Origin: Ashinkailepas kermadecensis
Lineage: Eukaryota; Arthropoda; Thecostraca; Neolepadidae
Direction: 5' to 3'
DNA length: 64,000 bases
Assembly (NCBI GenBank): GCA_034440615.1
Contig: JAOTOM010004307.1
Location: forward strand, 1 to 64,000
Below are positions 52,851 to 63,965 of this stretch, piece by piece. The translations under genes were made by a program, and so were the position numbers. Within the stretch, counting starts at the first letter, position 1. Each line of letters opens with the position of its first letter. The notes beneath the pieces were generated by a model. That model was not told the origin of the DNA, did not search any database, and saw only the letters and a program-made list of their open reading frames with translations.

Positions 52851-52957
52851 CGAACTGTTTCGATCATTGTTCAGATGCTTGTAACGGCTGCTTTTCTCAT
52901 TTGCGGTGTGATGAACTTAATGTAGCAATCGATAATAGTGAAAAGACATTGGAATAA
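52851..52957 (+). CDS. candidate exon, cysteine-rich
   Basis: A strong acceptor context (TTGTTCTTCCTTTGTCGGGAATACAG) ends at 52850. The frame continues as ANCFDHCSDACNGCFSHLRC and ELNVAIDNSEKTLE to a TAA. Four cysteines have CX3CX3CX2C spacing, then one more. It might end earlier at a GTGTGATG donor-like site after residue 18 or 19. The Cys pattern is like small extracellular modules, but I cannot assign one. It lies 90 bp before the next exon-like segment on the same strand. Confidence 0.35.
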
Positions 52958-53049
52958 GAGTGTGGTTGACATGTTTAAATCTTTAAAATCTTTAAAAACG
53001 GCATAGACAATCATTATAAGAATAGGGGGCTTGTTTTTCTGTATTCCAG

Positions 53050-53169
53050 GGAGGGTTGATCGACAGATTTGGTGGGCAACTGATTCAGTGTCCAAAGTGC
53101 AACCAAGAAGGGCCCTTGTGGCTCATAGTTGCACTGATCTTGTATGTCTTTTTTATGTCTTTTATGTAG
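53050..53169 (+). CDS. candidate terminal exon: CPxC motif plus membrane helix
   Basis: A pyrimidine tract ending TTTTTCTGTATTCCAG leads to 53050. In phase 0 the peptide is GGLIDRFGGQLIQCPKCNQE, then GPLWLIVALILYVFFMSFM and TAG at 53167-53169. It has a CPxC pair and then a clean 17-19-residue hydrophobic helix, as at the C-terminus of a type I membrane protein. A second frame is also open to about 53225 but lacks such structure. No polyadenylation signal is obvious just downstream. With 52851-52957 it may be the 3' end of one gene for a cysteine-rich membrane protein. Family not recognised. Confidence 0.4.
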   Translation, partial: GGLIDRFGGQLIQCPKCNQEGPLWLIVALILYVFFMSFM

Positions 53170-53335
53170 CTCATGCGATATTGCGAACGTCTGCGATGAT
53201 AAAAAGAAATTCTACCGACTTGTAACGCATACAATATTGCGAACATCTGCGATGAGAGAAAATACTATCGACATGTAGCGCATGCGATATTGCGAATGTC
53301 TGCAGTGAGAACAAAAGCTACCAATATGTAGCGAG
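53168..53335. repeat. 54-55-bp repeat, 3 copies
   Basis: Landmark (C/A)ATATTGCGAA(C/T)(G/A)TCTGC(G/A) recurs at about 53177, 53232 and 53286, with TA(C/T)C(G/A)A(C/T)(T/A)TGTA(A/G)CG at the end of each unit. It begins right at the stop of the candidate exon. Confidence 0.85.
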
Positions 53336-55209
53336 AGCCATCGATGCCAGAAGAAGTCGACGTGCCGTCACGCTCGTTGGTCGTTTTTTTTTTGTATCGT
53401 GTGATGAGTCGATCAGCGCGGTACTTGTAAGCACTGAGATTGCGAGCCGCACCTTGCACGGCTATTGAGCAAGTCCAACTGTAGAACTGCGATCTCCATC
53501 ACGAGATCGATGTCACGACAATCAAGCCCACTTAGCGTGTTTATTTAAAAAAGGATTGTTCTTTCTTATTCGACGTTGTCTATCGATACATTAAATGTCG
53601 TATGAGTTGCATTGTCTTACAGTTATGACGTTAAAATGTTGCACTGCTTAATTGCAATGCTTAATTCCATTGCTCCAAGCTTAAGTGTGCCCTTTAACTG
53701 CGCCGCATTGCGGGGAGCTGTGTCAATTGACCTTTCCTATGTTCACATATACTGGGGGCGGAACGTTCTAACTTAAGAAGGGCACCGGAAAAGAGTAGGA
53801 AACCCCCCTCACATGTTTTTTCCCGCGGATACCTCATCAACACATCGCATCATGACGTCATGACCATTACAACCCTGAGATAATACGGACAACCGTCTTG
53901 GGTATTGGGTGCAAACATAATTGATGCAATCTGTTGAAAACCCTTGGGGATATTTGATCCCAGAGTGAAGAATATTCTGGCCGATTACGAACGATGATAT
54001 GGCGGTGAAACCAATGCGATTACAAGCTGAATGTTCTTAATTTTGCTCCGAGAGTTATGTCCTTCCTAAGGCAAATACTAGAAACTCGGTGCACTTATTG
54101 AAAACCTCACAATATCATAGGTCCATGTTCTCTCGAAGTTATTACGTGCCAAAGAACAAAAAGATATGTGACCAAAATCAGCCTGCGAAGCCACCATTTT
54201 TGGTACATTTTGTCTGTTTTACTTTAAAAATCATGATCTATTTGACACAAATTGGCTGTTCTAGGTGTTCCTGTTGGCCTGTAGACCCGCGTCAAATTTC
54301 ACTGCAATTATCCGGCTCGTTCTCAAGCTGTCTGTGACATGAATTGCGACTATCTATCCTGTCTATTAAACTCACCGCGGCTGGAACACAATAACGTTTT
54401 AAAAACGGGGGTGTTGGGATTCTCAAATTGTTTCTTGCCATGCAATGACATATAACTAATGCTAATATTTTTGTTTCCACTTGGGGCTGGGGCAGAGGCT
54501 TCCCCAGCGCTGCCTTTTGCTTCTGCACCAGTGCTATTTATCAGCAAACTGGTGCAACCTACCAATTACAGAGCACTTCGAGAATATCAGTCATCGAAAT
54601 GGCATGCATACTATGTGCCTTTTTAGGAACAGGTAGTGCAGGAGCTTGAAATTAAACGATAGAGGATGGGGGGGGGGGGGAGCGGCGCTACAATTGATCC
54701 GATTGAATATCATTGTCAAGCGAGTCTATGTAGTTTCATGCTAACATTTATTTATCTCATGGAGTCAACGAATATTGGAGGGCACGGAGCCTGTCCGGAA
54801 ATGACTGAAACTCCACGTATGGAACAAAGCATGAAAGGAAATGAATATGAAGTCAAGTGTATTAATTCTTGCATTATTAAATGACGAATGGTACATATGA
54901 AATATGAGTTCTGGAAACTTGTCACCGCTTTACTTGCACTGGCCTATAATGGCATCAGTTATATTCAGATCAATTACAGTTGGTTTACGTGATAGCCTGC
55001 CCAGTTTGGCGATTTTATTTCATTTTGAGTCACCACAGATGGGTCGTCGGTTGCCAAGAAACCTGTAACTGGAGACAAACAGCTTTCCGGACCAATGTTA
55101 TGAGGGCAAGTGCTGAGTGGATGCCGGGTTAAGTATATCGCAGCAACATAAATATGCAGCACCTGGGGTACATTGCATGCAGTACACGCTGCGTCGTGCC
55201 ACAACCCAA
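53336..55209. other. no recognised gene
   Basis: ORFs up to 82 codons. No repeats or RNA genes seen, apart from a G-run at 54667-54679. Confidence 0.3.
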
Positions 55210-55620
55210 ATGGGTCCCGAAGCGGACGGTCATGCAGTTCCCACGCTCACGGCAGTGGCCGCTCACAAACCCGGCGTTCGTTCCCAGTGTTTCGAACAGC
55301 TCCCGTGTCGTTGCATCCGTCGGCCAGCGACGCCCGGCATTTGAATCGCACCTCGCGCTCATTACGCCATCCGAATTTCGGACAATCAGCCCGAGCCATT
55401 ACGGCGTGCGGCGGCCGCCGGCGAGCTCCCAGGCCGCTCTGGCCGGCTGACCTCTGGCGAGCCGAGGTCACGACCCCCGCCGGCGGCAACACCGCCCGCA
55501 GTCGCGGCACCCGACGCCGGCGGCGGCCAGCGCGGCGGCTCCGTCCAGCCCGGGTGCCAGCTCACCTCGAAGCATCCGCCGAGCGCTAGCGGCTAATTGT
55601 CGGCTGGCGGCTGCATGAGG
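55210..55620. other. CpG-rich block with overlapping ORFs
   Basis: A plus ORF of 138 codons (55173-55589, Arg/Ala/Pro-rich) and a minus ORF of 87 codons overlap. The composition suggests a CpG-rich promoter or first-exon region, but no domain is recognised. Confidence 0.3.
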
Positions 55621-56497
55621 TAGGTGTGAATCACCGCCTCGTGGCCAATCGCGGTGCGTTCTGTCATCTCTGCGCCTCTCGAGAGGAACTCAGCGTGTTC
55701 TCCAGTGCGGCGACCGCTGATGTGGGAACATCATGACCGCGGCGGCCTTGCAGGCGTGGCAGGTAATGAGCCGGCGTGAGTGGTGGGTCGCTAACCACTT
55801 CCCGTGCACCGTACAAGTGGGCCGCCTCCCTTCCCTCCTGCCAACCATCTATTTCTCGTTTCCGGCTCTCGCGGAGAATGCTCTGCATTGGACGGCTGTT
55901 ATCTAAATTCCGGCTGCTTCCTGTGGAGCCCTGCAAGGGCTGCTCAATTGCTCGACGCAGGTGCAGGTGAGCACGTGCATTCGGGGGTGCAGGTTCTGTT
56001 CAGAACAACTTTAACCTGGGGTGGGGCGGGGGCATGGGCAACTGCGGGGTCACTACTTCGAGGAAATCAGATTCTGGCCCCTCCAGGAGTGCTAAGCCAA
56101 TGGAGAATGGTCACTGACGGGGGGGAAGTAGCGTGCTTGAGGAAGCCCTGTGAGAATGCTCTCAAGATGTTCGAACCTCTTGCAAGTCACTGCGCGTTCA
56201 CGTAGAGGCACAATGAGGCTTGGTGGATCTGTTAACTAAATGATCCGATTCCGGTGGGCTTATGAATGGTACTACCTGGATCTTTATGTACGTAAGCTGG
56301 GATAAGCTATGTAGATGTAAGAGATCGTGTTGCATGCTATTTGCACTGTTCACCCTTTAGTACATGTACCGATGCACCAAGAAACTTTTGTCGGCGACAT
56401 CCATACCTACAGCGCAGAACCGAACACAAACGGCACGAACCCAGTTGACTTCAAGCCAATTCTATTCTAACCACGGCCCTGCATTCCAGTAAAAGCT

Positions 56498-56872
56498 TTG
56501 CTAACGGCACAGCTAACTTCGTTCATGCTCCGTGAGCCCCTACGATTGGTTTATTATGTCACTGCTGGGAAAAAGCCAGAGCTATTTAGCGTTAGCCACA
56601 CGCTAACTGTGTTTAATGAGCTGGATGTTCTGCTGTTTCCCGCGTCGTATCACACATCTGTGAGCCCGGCGGCCGAAAACAAGAAGATGAAAGAGGAGTT
56701 TCTATTTTACGCACTACTTGAAGATGAAACGAAACGACCGTATGCATCAACCTCGAGGAAAAGGTTCAAGGTCGCCGCGCTGGGGTCACTGGAACGCTGG
56801 GGTCGCCGGCGCCGAGAGAAAACGGAAACGGCGGCTTTCTCTGGGGCACCAGTGACACGACCGTCGGCGTGA
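56498..56872 (+). CDS. unassigned 124-codon ORF
   Basis: Begins MLTAQLTSFMLREPLRLVYY and contains ENKKMKEEFLFYALLEDETK, a charged helical segment, then a basic tail RKRFKVAALGSLERWGRRRR. The composition is protein-like and not repetitive. A possible donor-type GTCGCC follows AAG at about 56770. No family is recognised and it may be chance. Confidence 0.2.
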   Translation: MLTAQLTSFMLREPLRLVYYVTAGKKPELFSVSHTLTVFNELDVLLFPASYHTSVSPAAENKKMKEEFLFYALLEDETKRPYASTSRKRFKVAALGSLERWGRRRREKTETAAFSGAPVTRPSA

Positions 56873-57169
56873 TGCATGGCGTGCACGTGCACAGTCCAGG
56901 CACCAGGCACGCATAAAGAATGCCTGACAAACGACGTGACAATAATGAGAGCGCCGATCTACGTGGGCGGTCAGCCGGTTGTCCGCTGGGTTGCCTTCAA
57001 GTGCTGGCGCGCTTGTTACCACAGCCTGGAGGGGTGATGGGTGTAGTGTGGGCAGCTCCTCACTCTCGCTGATTGCTCTCTCCGAGTGACGACAGCAGGT
57101 AGAATGACAGCGGTCAGGTGTATGCCTTGGGCTCCTTGGAGGGAGAGCATCGGAGCCGGGGCAGAACTG

Positions 57170-57485
57170 AAAGCGTAAGCTCAGAGCAGAGCAGAGAAGA
57201 GCAAAACAAAACAGAACAGAATATAATAAAGCAACTCGGCACACACACACAGACAGACCAACAGACCGAGAGACCGATACACAGAGAAACAGAGAAACAG
57301 AGAAGCAGAGTAGCAGATAAGTAGACAGGCAAAGAAGCAGAGAAACAGAGTAGACAAGCAAAAAAGCAAAGAAATAGATAAAAGAAGCAGAGAAGTAGGA
57401 CAGTGCGACAGAAAGGCAGAGGGACAGAGGAACAGAGGGATAGAGAGACAGAAAGACAGAGAGACACAGAGAGAACACATATGCA
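57170..57485. repeat. purine-rich degenerate (AGACAG / AGAAGCAG)n tract
   Basis: Low-complexity sequence almost free of T on the plus strand. Minus ORFs rich in SLCLSVSL are artefacts. Confidence 0.88.
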
Positions 57486-57659
57486 TGTACAAACCGCGCC
57501 GCCATCTGCGTTGTTCAGTACTCCGTACATATAGCTCCCATTCCACACATTTAGCTCCTGTTCCGTACATCTAGCTCCCATAGCTCCTTTTCCGTCACAC
57601 ATTGCCGGAGGGAGCAGTGTTCGCCAAGGAAGTGATTAGAGAAGTGAATTAATGAATCA

Positions 57660-58150
57660 AAGTGATTAGAACACGGTCACCGCGCTGACAGGGCAGCAGC
57701 TGGTGCGGCCAAGGTATCGTCGGTAGCCACCTGGCAGGGCGGCCGACTGTGGGACACGCGCGGGCGGGGGCGGGGGCGGGGGCGGGGGCGTGTCCATCGA
57801 GATGCCGGACCTGACACTGGACCGTGGGCGTGGCCCACGATCACACCTGCCATCGACGCGGCGGGCGTGCCGGCGTCTCATGGCGGCCAGTGCGGGCCGG
57901 CAAAAACCCGGGGCGATAACGCCGGCCGGCCCAACAATAGCGAGTCCCGGTGGTGTCGTCCGCCTCATCTCTGCGGCTCATCTCGGCCGCCGGCTGTTTA
58001 TCGCAGTCATCTCGAACTGGACGACGGCACGCTGCGAGGACGTGGCGCACGTGGAGGACGCTGACGCGCTCTGACGCTCGAGATAGCGCGGTGCCAACGT
58101 CACAGGTCACTGACGGCACTGCGCTCCGTGACGCGTCGGGCTGGCAGGTC
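57660..58150. other. CpG-rich block including a (GGGGGC)n G-rich tract
   Basis: 57761-57788 has five or six runs of three to five G separated by single C, a potential G-quadruplex. Overlapping ORFs are unrecognised. A tRNA-like unit follows at 58182. Confidence 0.4.
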
Positions 58151-58181
58151 AAATTGAACCGGCGCAATCATGGGACAGCGG

Positions 58182-58254
58182 GGCGTCGGAAGCTCAGTGG
58201 TTAAGCTGAGTGTCTGGCACGCCAGAGGTACGGGGTTCGGTTCCCCGCGATGCA
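58182..58254 (+). repeat. tRNA-derived SINE-like head (Gly/Ala-like)
   Basis: The acceptor GGCGTCG/CGATGCA pairs in six of seven positions, the D stem AGCT/AGCT is perfect, and the T arm CGGGG-TTCGGTT-CCCCG is perfect with a good B box. The anticodon arm cannot form a 5-bp stem with a 7-base loop (TCTGG/CCAGA closes only CACG). It keeps Pol III A and B boxes but is not a translating tRNA, fitting a SINE head; the body may extend to about 58340. Confidence 0.6.
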
Positions 58255-58999
58255 CGCCTTCCCTGCCAGGGTGAGAGGCAGGCGACGCCATATGGCCTCA
58301 GCTGCTGAGTGGGTCGTAAAGTCACAACTACCACCGATCATGGAGCAGCCGGTGCGATTTTGTCGTGACCAGCACGAGATGGAGGTGGCGAAGTTCGTTC
58401 TGGACATCGACGCATAGCTGGGATAGGTAACCATCAAGGTTATGGACAGTATCCACACCCAGGACTTGAGTGGTGAAGTTCTCGAGCAATTGAGATGTCG
58501 GGAAGAAACAGCTGTTATTTGGACTTTTCATGAGTGATGCTTAGTTTCTGCGCACCACGAAAGTGCGAACGCCTAGTGTGTGGTTTTCAGCCAAATACGC
58601 ATAACCTACCGAGGAGTGCCTATGTGTGATATTGGTGCGTTTAGTTTCGGTTTCGTTCAACAGCACAGCTGTTCGTCTCGACGACTTGAATCAATATTCA
58701 TGTTTGACTTTAAGCATCGAGTACGCCAGCTATCTTACTAATGGTTAAAACTGTACTCGATGCGCATACTTCGTACTTGATGCTTACACCTGCGTATTTG
58801 AAGCATACACCTGTGTACTTGATTGCATTGTATGCCTCGAATACAACTATCCGAGTGAATGGGTTTTATTTTTATGAAAAGCGCTGTGCTGTATGCTCCG
58901 CGTCGGATCATTGTGGTGCACCGGAGCGTGCGAGGCGCGTCAAGGACGAGTATCCATGGCGTTACAGAGGCTTCATAGAAGCGCGACTGGCGCCTTCTA

Positions 59000-59132
<133 letters not shown>

Positions 59133-59139
59133 GCTATTT

Positions 59140-60130
59140 TTGGCCGATTTGCAGCTCTCAATATTTTTTTAAGGCGAAGATGGTGCAAGAATCTGTTTAA
59201 TTGTATGATGGTTGAAATGCAGTTTGGATTACGTTTTATCGTGCATTTTTAGCTGCAGTCCATTTCCATGACGGCAATCGCGGCGACTCCTTATTGGCAC
59301 CGTCTGATGTCGGCACACGCTCACTACGCGCGTCAAGTCCATGTGGTGGCGCACCCTCGGTTCTCACGGCTGGTTCTCAATTCACGTCACTACACGTCAC
59401 AGGTGACGTCACCGTGCTGCCCGGCCTCACCGGAGGACGTGTGGGATAGATCGGCATCGCCGACGCAGGCGCGTTAAAGATGGGAATCGAAACGACCGCT
59501 AATTGGAGGTCCAACGAACCCGCGAAACAATACACTTTGTAGTCAAGGTCTACAGGACTAATTACTCCAGATGAGCTGATTCCAATCTGTTCGGCTTCTC
59601 TATGGACTTGCACCTGTCCGTCTTCCCGTGAGTTAGGCACCAATGGGTACAATGAGGTCACTCTGTGGGATTCGGGTGACCTATTGGAATGAAACGATCG
59701 CATGGAAAATAATATCGATGGGTCAGGGAGAGGCACAGCAGATTACGCTGTGTACGACACCTATCCCTAGGGAACCACCGATAAAATTAGCATTTGCCGT
59801 AGTCAATAATTGACTACAGAATGGTCTGCAAAAGAACCAGGGATAATGTCGCCCCTTTCCCATCTCTCGTATATATATATAGCGTCATTGCGTTACCTGA
59901 TTACGATATCCGATTCAGCCTCCACCTCCTACTGTTGCAAATCCTGGTGTCGATATTATAGTATATAGAAAACAAGTTGGTAGAAAAATGTGCTGGCGGA
60001 TGCATTAATAAACACTGGGGGTATATCACTTACTGCTTGTTCCGGATCGATCAGCACTGACGCGCAGTTTCGGCTGAATGACTGAAACTGGGCAACATGT
60101 GGTGAATGAACCGGACCTTGTCGCTGTCGG
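59140..60130. other. no recognised gene
   Basis: A perfect TGACGTCA (CRE-type) site lies at about 59403-59410. ORFs up to 119 codons lack domains. Confidence 0.3.
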
Positions 60131-60133
60131 CAG

Positions 60134-62256
60134 GCGCTGCCTCCGCTGTCCGGTGTCACTGTCCGGTGTCACTGTCTGGTGTCACTGTCTGTGTCACTGT
60201 CTGGTGCCACTGTCTGTGTCACTGTCTGTGTCACTGTCTGGTGCCACTGTCTGTGTCACTGTCTGGTGTCACTGTCTGTGTCACTGTCTGTGTCACTGTC
60301 TGGTGTCATTATCTGTGACACTGTCTGGTGTCACTATCTGTGTCACTATCTGTGTCACTGTCCGGTGTCACTGTCCGGTGTCACTGTCTGGTGTCATTGT
60401 CTGTGTCACTGTCTGGTGTCACTGTCTGTGTCACTGTCTGGTGTCACTGTCTGGTGTCACTGTCTGTGTCACTGTCTGGTGTCACTGTCTGGTGTCATTA
60501 TCTGTGTCACTGTCTGGTGCCACTGTCTGGTGTCACTGTCTGGTGTCACTATCTGTGTCACTGTCTGTGTCACTGTCTGTTGTCACTGTCTGGTGTCACT
60601 GTCTGTGTCACTGTCTGTTGTCACTGTCTGGTGTCACTGTCTGTGTCACTGTCTGGTGTCATTATCTGTGTCACTGTCTGGTGTCACTGTCTGGTGTCAC
60701 TGTCTGGTGTCACTGTCTGGTGTCACTGTCTGGTGTCATTTTCTGTGTCACTGTCTGGTGTCACTGTCTGGTGTCACTGTCTGTGTCACTGTCTGGTGTC
60801 ACTGTCTGGTGCCATTATCTGTGTCACTGTCTGGTGCCACTGTCTGGTGTCACTGTCTGTTGTCACTGTCTGTGCACTATCTGTGTCACTGTCTGTGTCA
60901 CTGTCTGGTGTCACTGTCTGTTGTCACTGTCTGGTGTCACTGTCTGGTGCCACTGTCTGGTTCCACTGTCTAGTGTCACTGTCTGGTGTCACTGTCTGTG
61001 TCACTGTCTGGTGCCACTGTCTGTGTCACTGTCTGGTGTCACTGTCTGTTGTCACTGTCTGGTGTCACTGTCTGGTGTCACTGTCTGGTGTCACTGTCTG
61101 TGTCACTGTCTGGTGTCACTGTCTGGTGCCACTGTCTGGTGCCACTGTCTGGTGTCACTGTCTGGTATCACTGTCTGGTGCCATTGTCTGGTGCCACTGT
61201 CTGTTGTCACTGTCTGGTGTCACTGTCTGTTGTCACTGTCTGGTGTCACTGTCTGGTGCCACTGTCTGGTGCCACTGTCTGTTGTCACTGTCTGGTGTCA
61301 TTATATGTGCCACTGTCTGGTGCCACTGTCTGGTGTCACTGTCTGTGTCACTGTCTGGTGTCACTGTCCGGTGTCATTATATGTGCCACTGTCTGGTGCC
61401 ACTGTCTGGTGCCACTGTCTGGTGCCACTGTCTGTGCCACTGTCTGGTGTCACTGTCTGTTGTCACTGTCTGGTGTCATTATCTGTGACACTGTCTGGTG
61501 TCACTATCTGTTGTCACTGTCTGTTGTCACTGTCTGGTGTCACTGTCTGGTGTCACTGTCTGGTGTCACTGTCTGGTGTCACTGTCTGGTGTCATTATAT
61601 GTGCCACTGTCTGTTGTCACTGTCTGGTGTCATTATCTGTGTCACTGTCCGGTGTCACTGTCTGGTGTCACTGTCTGTGTCACTGTCTGGTGTCACTGTC
61701 TGGTGTCATTATCTGTGTCACTGTCTGGTGCCACTGTCTGGTGTCACTGTCTGGTGTCACTATCTGTGTCACTGTCTGTGTCACTATCTGTGCCACTGTC
61801 TGTGTCACTGTCTGGTGTCACTGTCTGTTGTCACTGTCTGGTGTCACTGTCTGGTGCCACTGTCTGGTGCCACTGCCTGGTGTCACTGTCTGGTGTCATT
61901 ATCTGTGCCACTGTCTGGTGTCACTGTCTGGTGTCACTATCTGTGTCACTGTCTGGTGTCACTGTCTGTTGTCACTGTCTGGTGCCACTATCTGTGTCAC
62001 TGTCTGGTGCCACTGTCTGGTGTCACTGTCTGGTGTCACTATCTGTGTCACTGTCTGGTGTCATTATCTGTGCCACTGTCTGGTGCCACTGTCTGGTGCC
62101 ACTGTCTGTTGTCACTGTCTGGTGTCACTGTCTGGTGTCACTGTCTGGTGTCACTGTCTGGTGCCACTGTCTGGTGCCACTGTCTGGTGTCACTGTCTGG
62201 TGTCACTGTCTGTTGTCACTGTCTGTCTGCTGTCAGCGCGCGCTGCCTCCGCTGTC
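60134..62256. repeat. 2.1-kb minisatellite of 12- and 13-bp units
   Basis: About 160 units, mostly (T)GGTGTCACTGTC (13 bp) and TGTGTCACTGTC (12 bp), with TTGTC, GGTGCC and ATTATC variants. No stop codon arises in the plus frames, so ORFs up to 728 codons appear. They read GVTVWCHCLVSLS and VTVCVTV repeats and are not considered genes. The motif GCGCTGCCTCCGCTGTC stands at both ends (60134-60150 and 62240-62256). Confidence 0.97.
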
Positions 62257-62502
62257 TGGTGTGACTGGTGTCAGCAGCGATGACGGGTATCGTGCTGAAA
62301 TTATCACGGGAAACATGCTGGTCTCGGTCACATCTGAGCTGGGGGGATGGGGCGCTGAGTTTCCAGAAGTAGTGACGCCTTCTCACCATGCGCCACCGGC
62401 ATTTGTTGTCGGGAGAGGAGCACCAGCGACCGGCACCTACCGCGAGGAAGGGGAACTACCGATAACCGCCTATTTCTGCGCCTACACACACAGGTGTGTT
62501 GG

Positions 62503-62660
62503 TGACGTCACTGTCGCCAAGTGTTATTGACGTCACGTGTGCAGGTGTGTCAGAGATGTTGTTGGCCCACATGTGCTATTGACGTCGCCAGTGCAGGTAT
62601 GTTGGTGACGTGACTCTGCACATGCGTCATTGACGTCACCTGTACACGCTATTGACGTCG
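62503..62660. promoter_or_regulatory. cluster of six CRE-like TGACGTCA sites
   Basis: Perfect TGACGTCA occurs at 62503-62510, 62528-62535 and 62631-62638. One-base variants are at 62580-62587 (TGACGTCG), 62606-62613 (TGACGTGA) and 62653-62660 (TGACGTCG). Spacing is about 25 bp or twice that, so this is a degenerate 25-bp repeat that multiplies a CREB/ATF-type site. Function not shown. Confidence 0.5.
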
Positions 62661-63464
62661 CTGATTGCAGAGGCCTAGTGCTCAGCAACATTTCCTCCGA
62701 GTGATCTGGCTCTCACCAGATTACTTTGAAAGAGGTAGCGTCGGCGCCGTCACTACATTCCGAGGAGTTCGCAACAGTCTTTGCGTGCCCCAGAGAACAG
62801 CAGATGTGTGACATTTCGGTCGTTTGTGACGCATTCGACTGCTGCGACTGTATTTACTAACTAAACTCTCAAGCCAGTTGATCACATGTGGATCCGGAAA
62901 TTCTGAAATCCAGCTATTAGTGAGATTCGAGCTCACGATTTCAATGTATGATAAAGTGCTATACTAATGAAGTCCGGGAATAGGCTCATCCACGGACCTT
63001 CCAGATGTTGGTGATAATGTTATACTTCAGCTTTGCCGACGCATTAGAAGGGTACAATGGAATGAACGGTTCTTTTTTAAGTGAACTTATGGCATGCAAT
63101 ATGGCCTCCAGACGAATTGGTTCAATTTGAGCTGCAAAGTATCTCGAAATCAGTTAGCCATTATGCACTTTTAATGGTGGAAGGGTGCAAATGTGGTGCA
63201 AGGGTGCACAAGTGATGGAACGGTGCACAAGTGATGGAACGGTGCAAACGCAAGTAGTCTACATCAATGAGTCATTCAAGTATTCATGATGGAATGTACA
63301 CAATTTTGCTATACAAATATCGGTCTTTTTATACAATTTTTTTTTTTGCAGTATGTTGTACCACTTGGTTGGCTTTGCGCCTCCTTCGCCCGAGAGAAAT
63401 AGCGCACATAATTGCCAAAAACCATATATGTCATGTTGTAGTTCCAACCTACCATTTCCTGCCG
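62661..63464. other. no recognised gene; one strong acceptor-like site
   Basis: A long T-run followed by GCAG ends at about 63351, with a short open frame (YVVPLGWLCASFAREK) to a stop after it. Short GGTGCA(CAAGTGATGGAAC) repeats lie at 63185-63250. Confidence 0.25.
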
Positions 63465-63965
63465 GGTTACTTGGCACCATTCATTTGCTACAGGGTTACT
63501 TAACAGCACCCATTTGTTGCATGGTTACTTGGCACCACCAATTTGCTACAGGGTTGCTTGGCATCACTCATTTCCTGCATGGGTACTCGGCAACACGAAT
63601 TTTCTGTAGGGTTACTTGGCACCACACATTTGCTACAGGGTTACTTAACAGCACCCATTTGTTGCAGGGTTACTTCGTACCACCCATTTGTTGCATGGTT
63701 ACTTGGCACCACCAATTTGCTACAGGGTTGCTTGGCATCACTCATTTCCTGCAGGGGTACTCGGCAACACGAATTTTCTGTAGGGTTACTTGGCACCACC
63801 ATTTGCTACAGGGTTACTAACAGACCCATTTTTCCTGCACGGTTTCTTGGCACTATCCATTCATTTCCTGCTGGGTTAGGCGGCACGATTTTGTGGGCCC
63901 TCCGCACGTTTCTTGGCACTATCCACTTCCTGCTGGGTTACCTGGCACAGCCCATTTACTGAGAG
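63465..63965. repeat. 29-31-bp repeat with 174-bp higher-order period
   Basis: Units like GGGTTACTTGGCACCACCCA and TTTGCTACA. A six-unit block starting ATGGTTACTTGGCACCACCA at 63521 recurs at 63695, 174 bp on, with few changes. Units near 63830-63960 are diverged. Confidence 0.92.

Noticed and set aside
57118..57602. Leucine/cysteine/serine-rich ORFs suggesting a membrane protein
   Set aside because: Antisense reading of a purine-rich low-complexity tract.
58182..58254. Functional tRNA-Gly or tRNA-Ala
   Set aside because: No 7-base anticodon loop can be formed.
60078..62530. ORFs of 728, 514, 386 and 264 codons in the 12/13-bp array
   Set aside because: All plus frames are open because the unit contains no stop in any register; sequence is pure repeat and no start region or domain exists.
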